Shown here piece by piece: positions 26,501 through 35,782 of a stretch of 64,000 nucleotides of DNA (its first letter is position 1; the number at the start of each line of letters is the position of its first letter). Origin of the DNA: Leptospira dzoumogneensis (lineage in GTDB: Bacteria; Spirochaetota; Leptospiria; Leptospirales; Leptospiraceae); NCBI RefSeq assembly GCF_004770895.1, contig NZ_RQHS01000001.1, positions 124,001 to 188,000 of the forward strand. Reading direction: 5' to 3'. A model generated the notes under the pieces. The model did not search any database and was not told the origin of the DNA. It saw only the letters and a list, made by a program, of their open reading frames with translations. The position numbers and the translations under genes are program-made.

Positions 26501-26578
26501 AGACCGGTAAACTATTACAGTCTAGAAAATCAGCGCGGTTAGATTCGACAATCTCAAAACTCTGGTAGTTAGGTGGGG

Positions 26579-26608
26579 AAAAAGGGGAGGGATAAGAATC
26601 TCCCTCCC
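26579..26608 (-). terminator. Possible attenuator in the leader of the carbamoyltransferase gene
   Basis: On the minus strand GGGAGGGA pairs with TCCCTCCC (26601-26608 with 26585-26592), an 8-bp stem with an 8-base loop, followed by CTTTTTCC. This has the form of an intrinsic terminator but lies about 80 bases upstream of the ATG at 26500, not after a gene, so it would act on the leader transcript. A 23-codon open frame (26758 down to 26687) precedes it. Confidence 0.4.
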
Positions 26609-26793
26609 TAAGTGTTTTCCGGGGAAAAAAGCGTGATCCAGTTTCTTTACAAGAAATGGACCGGCGGAAAGAATAAGACCTTTTGGTTACGCTTGTTTTA
26701 CCGAAGGAATACGAATCCGTGAAGAATTAAGCTCTGTTTTCATGCTGACAAGGGCCATCGTTCCAAAAACGTTTCCTAATAGAGAGGCAAACC

Positions 26794-28419
26794 GTGTCTG
26801 AAAGCGCTATCGGCCAAAATATAGTAGAAGAGGAAACCAAACGTAGGAGAACCTTCGCGATCATAGCCCATCCGGATGCGGGTAAAACTACCCTGACCGA
26901 AAAGCTTCTATTGTACGGAGGCGCTATCCAACTTGCGGGTGCAGTAAAGGCGCGTAAAAATCGTAAGGCTGCTACCTCCGACTGGATGGAAATGGAAAAG
27001 GAGAAGGGGATCTCGATCACTTCCGCAGCTCTGCAATTCGAATATAAAAATCATGTATTAAATTTATTAGATACTCCGGGTCACGAAGACTTCTCCGAAG
27101 ATACGTACCGCACATTGATCGCAGCAGACACCGCAGTGATGGTGTTAGATGCCGGTAGAGGAGTGGAGCCTCAAACAATCAAATTGTTTAAAGTATGCAG
27201 GGACCGTGGGATCCCGATCGTTACATTCGTAAACAAGATGGACCGCCCTACTAAAAAAATGTTCGAGCTCTTGGATGAGATCGAAAAAGTTTTAGGTATC
27301 ACTGCGATCCCGATGGTATGGCCGATCGGAACCGGAGTAGATTTTAGCGGAGTGTACAATCGTGTGGATAAAAAGATCTACACTTACGACAAAACTCCAG
27401 GTGGTTCCCAAAAGTCCGCATTCCAAAGTTCAGGGATAGAAGATACAAATCTGGACTCTATGTTCGAGGACTGGGTCTTAAAACAATTTAGGGAAGAAGT
27501 AGAACTTGTAGAAGAAGGAATTGCTCCATTCTCCTTGGATGAATTTTTAGATTCAAAGATCACACCTGTGTTTTTCGGATCTGCTGTGAATAATTTCGGG
27601 ATCCAATTATTCTTGGATCATTTTTTAAAGATCGCTCCTCCTCCTTTATATTTCCCATTGAAGAATGGAGATCGTTTAGATCCGATCACCACTCCTTTCA
27701 GCGGATTCGTGTTCAAGGTGCAGGCCAATATGAACAAGGCTCACAGGGACAGGATCGCATTCCTCCGAGTATGTTCAGGTAAGTTCGAAAGAGGACTTAA
27801 CGTGAATCACGGAAGATTAGGAAAGGCCGTAAAACTTTCCTCCTCTTTTGCATTTTTCGGACAGGATAGAAACACTGTGGATGAGGCGTATCCTGGAGAT
27901 ATCATAGGCCTTGTGAATCCAGGAACTTATTCTATCGGAGATATATTAGCCAGCGGTAAAGTTCCTGATCTAAAACCTCTTCCTGTATTTGCTCCAGAAA
28001 TTTTTGCTACTCTATCTTGTGTGGAAACCGGCGCTCTCAAAAGTTTCAGAAAGGGAATCGAACAATTGGCAGAAGAGGGAATTCTTCACTTATTCACTTC
28101 TCAGACTGTGGGTGGCGGATTGCCTGTGATAGGTGCAATGGGCCAGCTTCAGTTCGAGGTGTTTAGAAGAAGGTTACAAGACGAGTATTCTGCCCCTACG
28201 AATATCAATATTCTTCCTTACCAAGTTTCTTGTTGGTTGCTTGAAGAAGATATTCCTAAGGTCCCACAAGGTTCTAATCTTGTGACTGATAGCCTGGGAA
28301 GAGCGGCACTTCTATTCGATTCTGAATGGGAGAAGGGTTATTTCCAAAAGAAAAATCCTGAGATCCGACTATTGGATTATCCTACGCAGGATGTTTCTGA
28401 GTTAAACCAGGAATACTGA
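26794..28419 (+). CDS. prfC: Peptide chain release factor 3
   Basis: Translational GTPase that recycles RF1/RF2 from the ribosome. 541 residues, a typical length. GTPase motif G1 is AHPDAGKTT (~26-33), the switch-I region is near EKEKGISITS, G3 is DTPGHEDF and G4 is NKMD. The domain II/III order is that of RF3 rather than EF-G: it has no domain IV. The start is GTG 26794 with GAGAGGC upstream. The intergenic repeat block begins right after its stop codon. Confidence 0.95.
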   Translation: MSESAIGQNIVEEETKRRRTFAIIAHPDAGKTTLTEKLLLYGGAIQLAGAVKARKNRKAATSDWMEMEKEKGISITSAALQFEYKNHVLNLLDTPGHEDFSEDTYRTLIAADTAVMVLDAGRGVEPQTIKLFKVCRDRGIPIVTFVNKMDRPTKKMFELLDEIEKVLGITAIPMVWPIGTGVDFSGVYNRVDKKIYTYDKTPGGSQKSAFQSSGIEDTNLDSMFEDWVLKQFREEVELVEEGIAPFSLDEFLDSKITPVFFGSAVNNFGIQLFLDHFLKIAPPPLYFPLKNGDRLDPITTPFSGFVFKVQANMNKAHRDRIAFLRVCSGKFERGLNVNHGRLGKAVKLSSSFAFFGQDRNTVDEAYPGDIIGLVNPGTYSIGDILASGKVPDLKPLPVFAPEIFATLSCVETGALKSFRKGIEQLAEEGILHLFTSQTVGGGLPVIGAMGQLQFEVFRRRLQDEYSAPTNINILPYQVSCWLLEEDIPKVPQGSNLVTDSLGRAALLFDSEWEKGYFQKKNPEIRLLDYPTQDVSELNQEY

Positions 28420-28881
28420 GGCGCAAAGGTTCGCACGGAGACACAGGGGTTTCTCACGCAGAGGCGCGGAGTCGCAGAGAGAGCCTCGGGGGTTTCTCAC
28501 GCAGAGCCGCAAAGTCGCAGAGGGTGTTGAATGTAGGAGTTCCTACATTTCTCCTATCTCCGTGCGTATCTTATCCTCCAAGGGATGTGCAAAGAGTAAA
28601 GTCAACTGAAGCACCTAATCCTTTCAGCCTAGTCTTTAACCCCTGAAATTTATTTCTGTAGAAAATAATTAATTTCCCGTGGGATGACGGATCGACCTCC
28701 GTCGTATATAATGTATTTGCACCAGATGATTCAGGGCGGAATGGAAACATTCCGCTATTTTTTTGCCTTTGCGAGCGTTTCATCCGGAATGTAGGAACTC
28801 CAACACGGCATAACGGTAAGACCCTGCAGAAACTCCTGCAAATTCCCTGTGAACTTTGTGTTCTCTGTGTGAACAATAAAA
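28420..28881. repeat. Repeat-filled intergenic region with two palindromes
   Basis: The ~510 bases between convergent prfC and the Fe-S oxidoreductase gene hold no gene I can support. On the left are three CGCAGAG-type tracts (28420-28522, with TTTCTCACGCAGAG twice, ~50 bases apart). Next comes the palindrome TGTAGGAGTTCCTACA at 28532-28547. A second palindrome, TGTAGGAACTCCAACA, is at 28790-28805, followed by CCCTGTGAACTTTGTG and TCTCTGTGTGAA. A 108-codon minus frame across it reads as repeat-encoded low-quality sequence. Confidence 0.7.
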
Positions 28882-28905
28882 AAGCCCCGGCTTTCACCGA
28901 GGCTT
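28876..28905 (-). terminator. Rho-independent terminator of the Fe-S oxidoreductase gene
   Basis: AAGCCCCGG (28882-28890) pairs with CCGAGGCTT (28897-28905) with one mismatch around a six-base loop. On the minus strand it is followed by TTTTTTA and lies 28 bases past the stop codon. Confidence 0.75.
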
Positions 28906-28932
28906 CTACTTTTAAAGAAGTGAAACTTCTTC

Positions 28933-31014
28933 TTATTTCAAGTTTTCCGCGACTAGTTCCGCGATATCTTTTACTTTTACTTCTTCGATCTTTCCTTCTT
29001 GTTTAACCCCGTCTGTGATCATTGTGATACAGAAAGGACAAGCGGTTGCGATCGTAGTAGCTCCGGTATCCAGAAGTTGGTTGGATCTCTTGAAGTTGAC
29101 CCTTTCTCCATGCTCTTCCATCCACATCTGAGCTCCACCTGCACCGCAGCAGAGTCCTTTAGTATGATGGTCTACAGGTTCTGCGAGTTTTCCACCGGAA
29201 ACCTTTTTGACCAGGTCTCTTGGGTTCTCGTAGTTGTCGTTATATCTTCCGATATAACAAGAGTCGTGGTAGGTATACTTTCCGGCATTTGCATCTTCTG
29301 CAACGCCTACATCGATCTTTCCTTCTTTAGAAAGTTCGTTGATGAATTCAGAGTGGTGGATTACTTCGAAGTTTCCGCCGAACTGAGGATATTCATTTTT
29401 GATCGTGTTATAGCAGTGAGGACAAGCGGTTACAACCTTCTTCACGTTGTATCCGTTCATTGTGTCTACGTTTGCTTGTGCTAATGTTTGGTAGAGATAT
29501 TCGTTACCACCTCTACGTGCGGAATCTCCGGAACATCCTTCTTCCGTTCCTAAGATACCGAACTTAACATCTGCTTTTTGCATGATCTTAACGAAGGACT
29601 GAGCGATACGTTTGTTACGATCATCGAAAGCTCCAGCGCAGCCAACCCAGTATAGAACATCCACATTGGAATCTTCTGCCATGGTTTTCACGCCAAGACC
29701 TTCCGCCCAATCCGCTCTGGAGTGTGCAGCAACTCCCCAAGGGTTGGAGTTGTTTTCCATGTTTACGAATGCACCTTGTAGTTCCGCAGGGAAGTTAGAA
29801 TCGACAAGTACCAAGTGTCTTCTCATTTCCATGATTGCGTTTACTTGGTTGTTTCCAACAGGACAAGCTTCTACACATGCGTAACAAGTAGTACATCCCC
29901 AGAGAGCTTCTTCCGAAAGACCTTCGTATTTTCCGATCACGGAAGTATCTAATGCAGCAACTGCATCAGCAGCTCCTTCCGGATTCGTTTCTCTGATCTT
30001 TACAACTTCCGGCATTTTATCCATAAGCGCGTGTTTTAATTCCACGATGATCGCTTTAGGATTCAGAACTTTTCCGGTTCTGTTTGCTGGACACTGAACT
30101 TGGCAGCGACCGCACTCAATACAAGAAAGTCCGTCTAGAAGGTTTGGCCAAGGGAAGTCTTCCGTTCTTGTAACTCCCCAAACGGCAGTCTCATCTTCCA
30201 AATTCAATTTAGAAAGAGCACCTTTAGGAGTATCCGATTGTAAGAAATAGTTAAATGGCGCGAAGATCAAGTGAGCGTGTTTAGATGTAGGAACATACAA
30301 CATGAACGCGAATACGGATAGAATATGGGTCCACCACATGATCTGGAAAACCAAGTCTGCGGAAGAATATTCTACACCGATCGCTTCCCAAAAAGCTCCG
30401 ATACCTGCAGCGATTGGAGCCGCATCATGGAATGGGTTAGCGTATTCTGCTCCAACTGCTCTTGCGCCTTCTCCCAATAGGGTCGAGATCATGAGTAGGG
30501 AGATCATTCCGATTACGATTGCAGAAGCAGGTGAATGAACATCTAATCCTTTTGCCTTTTGGATCCAACGTCTCCAAGCAAAGAATCCAAGTCCTATTAA
30601 TACCAAAATGGAAACTACTTGAAGAGCAGCTTCGTAATAATGGTTCGCAGTTTCTCCGAATAAACTTCCGACTAAGGTGAATTTGTAAGGATCATCCAAC
30701 GCATATCCAAATACACCGGAGATAAACTGGCTGGTAGTATGCAGTAAGTAAGTGACGAATCCGTAAAATACGAATGCGTGCATGATACCGCGTAATGGTT
30801 CTTTAAAGTTCTTTTTTTGTAAGATTACGTTTAATACGAAACTTTTGATCCGGAATCCCCAGTTTTTATGTTCCAGGAAGTTTTCTGTTCCGTTAGCCTT
30901 TCTAGCATTAAATACAAGATTTAATCTGTAGAGAACGGCACGAACGAATACAACATTTGCTACTATAAATAGAGCCGTGAAGATCACGTGGAAGGCGATT
31001 TGAGAAATAGCCAT
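28933..31014 (-). CDS. Membrane Fe-S oxidoreductase of the HdrD/EtfD type
   Basis: 693 residues. The N-terminal ~250 residues contain about five to six membrane helices with His residues suited to heme b (a NarI-like module). Two 4Fe-4S clusters follow, in CIECGRCQVQCP and CTTCYACVEACP. Two CCG domains come last (YWVGCAGAF, TACPHC; CCGAGGAQ, TACPFC), as in heterodisulfide reductase HdrD. Proteins of this layout, such as EtfD, pass electrons from electron-transfer flavoprotein to menaquinone during fatty acid oxidation, which suits Leptospira's use of fatty acids. The next gene on the other side is mqnC, for menaquinone synthesis. The electron donor is inferred. Confidence 0.85.
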   Translation of the reverse strand: MAISQIAFHVIFTALFIVANVVFVRAVLYRLNLVFNARKANGTENFLEHKNWGFRIKSFVLNVILQKKNFKEPLRGIMHAFVFYGFVTYLLHTTSQFISGVFGYALDDPYKFTLVGSLFGETANHYYEAALQVVSILVLIGLGFFAWRRWIQKAKGLDVHSPASAIVIGMISLLMISTLLGEGARAVGAEYANPFHDAAPIAAGIGAFWEAIGVEYSSADLVFQIMWWTHILSVFAFMLYVPTSKHAHLIFAPFNYFLQSDTPKGALSKLNLEDETAVWGVTRTEDFPWPNLLDGLSCIECGRCQVQCPANRTGKVLNPKAIIVELKHALMDKMPEVVKIRETNPEGAADAVAALDTSVIGKYEGLSEEALWGCTTCYACVEACPVGNNQVNAIMEMRRHLVLVDSNFPAELQGAFVNMENNSNPWGVAAHSRADWAEGLGVKTMAEDSNVDVLYWVGCAGAFDDRNKRIAQSFVKIMQKADVKFGILGTEEGCSGDSARRGGNEYLYQTLAQANVDTMNGYNVKKVVTACPHCYNTIKNEYPQFGGNFEVIHHSEFINELSKEGKIDVGVAEDANAGKYTYHDSCYIGRYNDNYENPRDLVKKVSGGKLAEPVDHHTKGLCCGAGGAQMWMEEHGERVNFKRSNQLLDTGATTIATACPFCITMITDGVKQEGKIEEVKVKDIAELVAENLK

Positions 31015-31109
31015 AGTTTTTCAGGTTACCCTTTGTATTTGGATGGTCTTTCATAGCAGGCTACTGATTAGGAGGCGCCCTGTCCAGGAAAAAAGATACT
31101 TAGTCTCTT

Positions 31110-31125
31110 TGTAGGAATTCCTACA
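31110..31125. repeat. Intergenic palindrome TGTAGGAATTCCTACA
   Basis: A perfect 16-base palindrome in the gap between the divergent oxidoreductase and mqnC genes. It is the most symmetric copy of the family in this window and one of two found upstream of divergent genes. Confidence 0.75.
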
Positions 31126-31280
31126 TGCTGTGAAAAGGTCCTGTCCCTTCTTCCCTTAAATCGTGTACATATTTAACTGCGACTCAATCGCAATAAATAA
31201 GAATGCAATTTAAAAAGGAGGTGCATTTTTGAAGAAATAGAAAACTTTGAAGAAGTTAAGGAAGAAATCTTTCCATCCAG

Positions 31281-32381
31281 ATGAGCCGAATATTCCCAAA
31301 TCATTCCACAGATTCTATATTAGAAAAAGCCCTAGATGGAGAACGTATTTCTCCTAGGGAAGCGCTGGAGTTGTACGAGTCCGGAGACCATCTTAAAATT
31401 ATGGCAACTGCCAGGACATTGAGAGAAAGGATCCTGCCTCATACACATGCCAGCTACACGATGTTTAGAGTAGTGAACTACACGAACTACTGCAATGTTG
31501 AATGTAATTTTTGTTCCTTCATGGACGAGATAGGAAATGGAAAAGGTTACGTACTTTCTAAAGAAGAAATATTAGAAAAAATGGATTATGCCGTTTCGGA
31601 AGGAGCGGATCAAATGTTCTTACAAGGTGGAGTTTATCCGGATCTACCTTTCGATTATTATTTGGATGTGATCTCCACAGTAAAATCCAAATACCCTGAT
31701 ATGCATATCCGTGCATTCTCTCCTGTAGAAATTATCAATTTAGAAAAGATCACAGGGAAACCTTTATTCGAAGTTTTACAAATCCTTAAATCAGTCGGTT
31801 TGGATTCCGTTCCCGGAGCAGGCGCTGAAATTTTAACGGATAGAATGAGAAACATCATCTCTCCTAAAAAAGCAAGTACCGAAGAATGGGTTCGCGCAAT
31901 GGAAACCTGTCATGAAGCAGGACTCTTAGGAAGTGCAAATATTGTTTTCGGTTCTGAAGAAACCAAGGAAGAAGTGATAGAACATCTCACTGTGGTCCGT
32001 AATCTGCAAGACAGGACCGGAGGATTTCTTTCTTTTATTCCTTGGACCTTCCAGCCCCAGACCAAAAGATTTAAAGTAAGAGCGGTTTCTACCCAAGAGT
32101 ATCTGAAAGTTCTTGGGATTTGCAGGATCTTCTTGGACAATATTAAACATATTGAAACTTCTGTGATGGTTCTTGGAAAAGGTGTGGGGCAGCTTGCTCT
32201 TACAAGCGGTGCGGATGATATTTCTTCTGTGGTGATCGAGGAGAATGTACTACGTTCCTTCGGTCTGAAAACCGAAAAAGAAGCCATCAAGTTCTTGAAA
32301 GAAGGTGGATTTATTCCTAAAAGAAGAGACCTTCTTTATAATTACGAAAAATATGAAGGAAGAGAACTTTCCGCGGTCTGA
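31281..32381 (+). CDS. mqnC: Cyclic dehypoxanthinyl futalosine synthase (radical SAM)
   Basis: Radical SAM enzyme of the futalosine route to menaquinone; it cyclises dehypoxanthinyl futalosine. 366 residues, the normal length. The 4Fe-4S Cys are C71, C75 and C78 (C-x3-C-x2-C in [10 protein letters not shown]), next to the conserved [15 protein letters not shown], near residue 255, separates MqnC from its relative MqnE. The ATG at 31281 has only a weak GGAAG upstream. A perfect AAGGAGGTG lies 60 bases earlier without a matching start. It is divergent from the EtfD-like gene, which should use menaquinone. Confidence 0.93.
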   Translation: MSRIFPNHSTDSILEKALDGERISPREALELYESGDHLKIMATARTLRERILPHTHASYTMFRVVNYTNYCNVECNFCSFMDEIGNGKGYVLSKEEILEKMDYAVSEGADQMFLQGGVYPDLPFDYYLDVISTVKSKYPDMHIRAFSPVEIINLEKITGKPLFEVLQILKSVGLDSVPGAGAEILTDRMRNIISPKKASTEEWVRAMETCHEAGLLGSANIVFGSEETKEEVIEHLTVVRNLQDRTGGFLSFIPWTFQPQTKRFKVRAVSTQEYLKVLGICRIFLDNIKHIETSVMVLGKGVGQLALTSGADDISSVVIEENVLRSFGLKTEKEAIKFLKEGGFIPKRRDLLYNYEKYEGRELSAV

Positions 32382-32470
32382 TATTTTCCGAGCCGTGTAA
32401 ATTTTTTTCAAAAATCCGGATGACTTAGTCCGTAAACTTTCCTAAATAGATAGATTCGAACGGGGGAAGA

Positions 32471-32869
32471 ATGAAAAAATCTTTGGGCTCTAAAATACTT
32501 CAGTTATCCGCGATCTGCGGATTTTTATTCTGTGTATCGAATTGTTTGGATTCTCATAGAGAAAGGATCCATATGGACACAGGAGTCAGCGTAAAAACCT
32601 TAGGTCCTCATAAATACCAATTCATAGCAATCGGCAAGGCTTCCGTTCCTTCCGTAGAAGATCAGGATTTTTTCAAAATGAAAAAGACTTCTTGTGAGGC
32701 TGCAAAATTGCAAGTCACCCAAAGACTGGATGAGTTGGAATCGGACCAAAAACATAGACAATTTTTCTTGGAACAAAAAGAACAAAAGTATTTCGGCGAT
32801 GGAGAATACTGCGAACTTACTTATATATACGAACTTCCTCAGGCCAAGAAGCAGAAAGATCAACCTTAG
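32471..32869 (+). CDS. Small putative lipoprotein of unknown function
   Basis: 132 residues. The signal peptide (MKKSLGSKILQL...GFLFCVSNC) ends in a lipobox Cys at ~26, so it is probably lipid-anchored. The mature part contains a conserved-looking strand FIAIGKASVPS and ends in a Lys/Gln-rich tail. I do not recognise it. GGGGGAAG precedes the ATG. Its last 53 bases overlap the end of the convergent diguanylate cyclase gene. Confidence 0.7.
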   Translation: MKKSLGSKILQLSAICGFLFCVSNCLDSHRERIHMDTGVSVKTLGPHKYQFIAIGKASVPSVEDQDFFKMKKTSCEAAKLQVTQRLDELESDQKHRQFFLEQKEQKYFGDGEYCELTYIYELPQAKKQKDQP

Positions 32870-34076
32870 TATTCAGCTTAGTAGCTTCTACTATTGTGAC
32901 TCTGTTTCGACCGGAGGATTTGGATTTATACAATCCTGAATCGATGGATTGGTATAGATCGTCGAAAGTAAAATCCTCATCATAAGAAAGTATGGCAGCG
33001 CCTATGGATACTGTGATATTCACAGGCTTGTCATTCGGATCTCTGACAGAAAGTGGATGAGATTCTACTCCTTTACGCAAAGACTCACATAAAGTTTTTA
33101 AACTTTTAGGATCTACCGAATCCAAAAGAACGCAGAACTCATCTCCGCCGATACGTGCACAAATATCAGTGGATCTTACTCTGGACTTCATGACTGCGGA
33201 AAGAGTTTGGAGCGCATCATCTCCTGCCATATGTCCGTACTTATCATTGATCTCTTTTAAATGATCTAGATCCAAGATCACAAGTGCCATTTGGAACTGA
33301 TGACGTCTTGCTCTCTTCTTGAAGATGTCGAATTGTTCTATCAAGTATCTGCGATTATAAAGATCGGTAAGATCGTCCAGATTGGAGATCATTCTGATAT
33401 GTAGATTTTTCGCCTTCAACCGGAGGACTGCGCCGGATAATTTTCTTTTATCCCGGTAATCCATTGTTCTCCAATAATTCATGATCACATTCCCGAAAGT
33501 ACCAACGAATAGATACGTGAGAAGGATCGGGAACTCTTGCATTGCTTCCACCGGAGAATCTCCTAAGTAACATACACCTAAGAACATCAGACAGAATGCT
33601 AAGTTTGTGGCAACCGCAGTGGTAGTGGTTAACCAAAGAAGAAGATTCATGCTGAGTAAGATCGCAGATGCCTGGTGGAGATATACATCGTAATGGACCT
33701 TATCCAAATATAAGAAAGGAAAGAATGAGATTAGAAGGGTGGAAGAAGTCCATACCTTATAGAGTTCCAGTTTTTTAGGGACCCAATCTTTTTTACGGGC
33801 ATGCCTCCATAAAAATATGAGTGAAAGAACGATTAACGTGATCCGGCTGGATTGGAGAAGGATCAGGGACTCATCTTCGAAGTCCCGCGAATTCGGCAGG
33901 AAATAGGTGATTAAACTGATTACGATACAGAGAGAATAGTGGGCCACCAAGGATTGGCGAATTTCGCTCCAATTGGTCTCTAAAAATCCTTGGGGATATC
34001 GATTAAAGAAGATCCGCTTAGATAGTAAGCGAATTCTTCGGTCTATGCCTGGGAACCACTTGAACATTGTTTTCAT
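32817..34076 (-). CDS. Membrane-bound GGDEF diguanylate cyclase
   Basis: Makes the second messenger c-di-GMP. After a short basic N-terminus, five to six membrane helices fill residues ~30-200. The GGDEF domain fills ~230-400 with the intact active site RIGGDEF and the inhibitory I-site R-S-T-D five residues before it, so product inhibition is expected. The substrate-binding stretch DLTDLYNRRYL is also present. I used ATG 34076; the longer frame from GTG 34121 has no ribosome site. The C-terminal ~17 codons overlap the end of a convergent lipoprotein gene. Confidence 0.88.
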   Translation of the reverse strand: MKTMFKWFPGIDRRIRLLSKRIFFNRYPQGFLETNWSEIRQSLVAHYSLCIVISLITYFLPNSRDFEDESLILLQSSRITLIVLSLIFLWRHARKKDWVPKKLELYKVWTSSTLLISFFPFLYLDKVHYDVYLHQASAILLSMNLLLWLTTTTAVATNLAFCLMFLGVCYLGDSPVEAMQEFPILLTYLFVGTFGNVIMNYWRTMDYRDKRKLSGAVLRLKAKNLHIRMISNLDDLTDLYNRRYLIEQFDIFKKRARRHQFQMALVILDLDHLKEINDKYGHMAGDDALQTLSAVMKSRVRSTDICARIGGDEFCVLLDSVDPKSLKTLCESLRKGVESHPLSVRDPNDKPVNITVSIGAAILSYDEDFTFDDLYQSIDSGLYKSKSSGRNRVTIVEATKLNTKVDLSASWPEEVRIYK

Positions 34077-34262
34077 TTCCGCATGGAAGGCTTTTGGAAA
34101 AAACCTCCATAATAAGACCACGGTTCAAGCATAACGTATCTCCGAGCAAGGAAGAATCAAATTTTAGTCAAAAAAATTCTAAGGCAAGTAATTGTCGTTT
34201 TTGTCAGAAGATTGGAATTCCAATAGCGTTAGGATAAATAGGGGTCTGCTCCGGGGGCGTGA

Positions 34263-34278
34263 TGTAGGAGTTCCTACA
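34263..34278. repeat. Intergenic palindrome TGTAGGAGTTCCTACA
   Basis: A 16-base inverted repeat in the gap between two minus-strand genes (GGDEF gene and DUF3817 gene). A weaker related palindrome, ATTGGAATTCCAAT, lies ~50 bases to the left at 34211-34224. Confidence 0.7.
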
Positions 34279-34312
34279 AAACGTATCCACAAAGGGATAG
34301 TTTTCGAATGGA

Positions 34313-34615
34313 TTATAATTTTCTAAGAATGGTGCTATCTATATAGAATGTTCCGAACGGGAAGACGGAGGCAAGAGCCACCTTCCAAGTTCTTTCCTTA
34401 AAACTCCATGAGTTCTCGATCGAAAAATGAAATGTCTGGAGAAGGAATAAAAGAAATAATCCGCCATGGATCGGACCTAAAAGTTTTACTAACTCCGGAG
34501 ATCCGAAATAATATTTCAAAGGCATTCCTAAAATGATCAGAATGAGTAAGGAGGTTCCTTCCAAAAATCCGACCAATCTAAGTCTTCCTAGATCCGTTGT
34601 GAAAAATTTTCTCAT
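34313..34615 (-). CDS. DUF3817 family small membrane protein
   Basis: 100 residues with three membrane helices. The family pattern is visible: GRLRLVGFLEGTSLLIL, GMPLKYYFGSPELV and GPIHGGLFLLFL. The function of DUF3817 proteins is not known. It starts one base after the stop of the membrane gene at 34617-35081, so the two are coupled and probably form one unit with the TetR gene upstream. Confidence 0.8.
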   Translation of the reverse strand: MRKFFTTDLGRLRLVGFLEGTSLLILIILGMPLKYYFGSPELVKLLGPIHGGLFLLFLLQTFHFSIENSWSFKERTWKVALASVFPFGTFYIDSTILRKL

Positions 34616-34616
34616 T

Positions 34617-35081
34617 CTAAAATCCTCTTAAATAAGGTCTTTGTGATAATGGGGAGAAGGGCCAGGGAATTGCAATAAAGATCAAAAATAGAGAGATCGA
34701 ATTCCAGAACAAAAGGTTTTTGAATTTTTCAGGATCTTCTTTTTTACGTTTGGAGATCGCAGATCCTATAGTGAGTAAGATCACGGAAGCGATCATGAGA
34801 GAAATATGAGTGGATGCGAAAAACCTGGCTTCCGGAATAAAAAAGGATTCGGTAGGATTGAAAAAAAATGACCGAACGATAGGGCTTTGAAAATAGAGAA
34901 TGAAACCGAGGACTAATTGAAGATGAGAGAAAGTGATCGTAAAGATCCGGACCAGATGGTCCGTTTTTCCGAAGCTACCCTTGGAGATCAGTCCTAGAAT
35001 ACATCTAAAGATAGAAAATATTATAAAGAATAGAACGATCCAGCGAACAGATGAGTGAATAAGTAATAGATACGGATACAT
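34617..35081 (-). CDS. Four-helix membrane protein of unknown function
   Basis: 154 residues with four predicted membrane helices. The N-terminal HSSVRWIVLFF and the central FSHLQLVLGFILYF place His residues in helices, which recalls small cytochrome-b-like membrane proteins. A heme site is not proven. It lies 10 bases after the TetR gene and one base before DUF3817, so all three are probably one operon controlled by the TetR protein. Confidence 0.65.
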   Translation of the reverse strand: MYPYLLLIHSSVRWIVLFFIIFSIFRCILGLISKGSFGKTDHLVRIFTITFSHLQLVLGFILYFQSPIVRSFFFNPTESFFIPEARFFASTHISLMIASVILLTIGSAISKRKKEDPEKFKNLLFWNSISLFLIFIAIPWPFSPLSQRPYLRGF

Positions 35082-35091
35082 GATCTCTCTT

Positions 35092-35712
35092 TTATTTTTT
35101 CCTTTTTATTTTCGGTTTAGATCTTTCTAAAAGACTTTCGAACGCTTTGTTGGCTCTATAATCCGCTTTAGGATCTTTCAAAAACCTAAGAGAAGTATGA
35201 TGTACTAAATAGATTCCGCAAAGCTCCCAGACAAATTGGTCCAGATCCAGATCGGATCTTAATTCTTCCAGATCCACACATTCTTTAGTGAACTTTTTTA
35301 AAAGAGCTCTCCATTCGGATTCCATAGACAATAGTTTTTGGCGAACCGGACCTTTTGAATCATCCAATTCGAATAATCCGGCAGCAATAGGGCATCCTCC
35401 AGGAAGTCCGGCTTTTTTGGACCAACCCATCCAATGTTTTACTAAAGAACGAAGTCTGGGGAGTCCCTCTTTGGATCTTAATGCGGGCTCCAAAACTTTT
35501 GATCTAGAGAACTCTGCTGTGTAGTTCAGAATAGAAATTTGAATTTCTTCTTTAGAGCCGAAATGAGCGAATAATCCGCTTTTAGACATGCCGGAAAGCT
35601 CCGCCAAAGGGCCAAGGCTTAAACCTTCCAGACCCGATCTACTTACTACACCTAGTCCTTTATCTAAAATACGGCTTCTGGTTTCTTGACTAAGTTTCCC
35701 ACCCGAGATCAT
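35092..35712 (-). CDS. TetR/AcrR-family transcription regulator
   Basis: 206 residues. The N-terminal helix-turn-helix (GLEGLSLGPLAELSGMSKSGLFAHFGSKEEIQ, here seen as LAELSGMSKSGLFAHF) is the standard TetR DNA-binding domain. The rest is helical and would bind a small ligand. It is first in a minus-strand group with two small membrane proteins, which it likely represses. The ligand is unknown. Confidence 0.85.
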   Translation of the reverse strand: MISGGKLSQETRSRILDKGLGVVSRSGLEGLSLGPLAELSGMSKSGLFAHFGSKEEIQISILNYTAEFSRSKVLEPALRSKEGLPRLRSLVKHWMGWSKKAGLPGGCPIAAGLFELDDSKGPVRQKLLSMESEWRALLKKFTKECVDLEELRSDLDLDQFVWELCGIYLVHHTSLRFLKDPKADYRANKAFESLLERSKPKIKRKK

Positions 35713-35782
35713 AGAATTAAAAGAACGACCGATCGTGCTATTTTTTCAAGAAAAATAAACCTAAGAATCGAAAAGATTTTAT

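Noticed and set aside
28571..28897. 108-codon minus-strand frame in the gap after prfC
   Set aside because: It runs through intergenic repeats and the terminator, has no ribosome site and resembles no protein.
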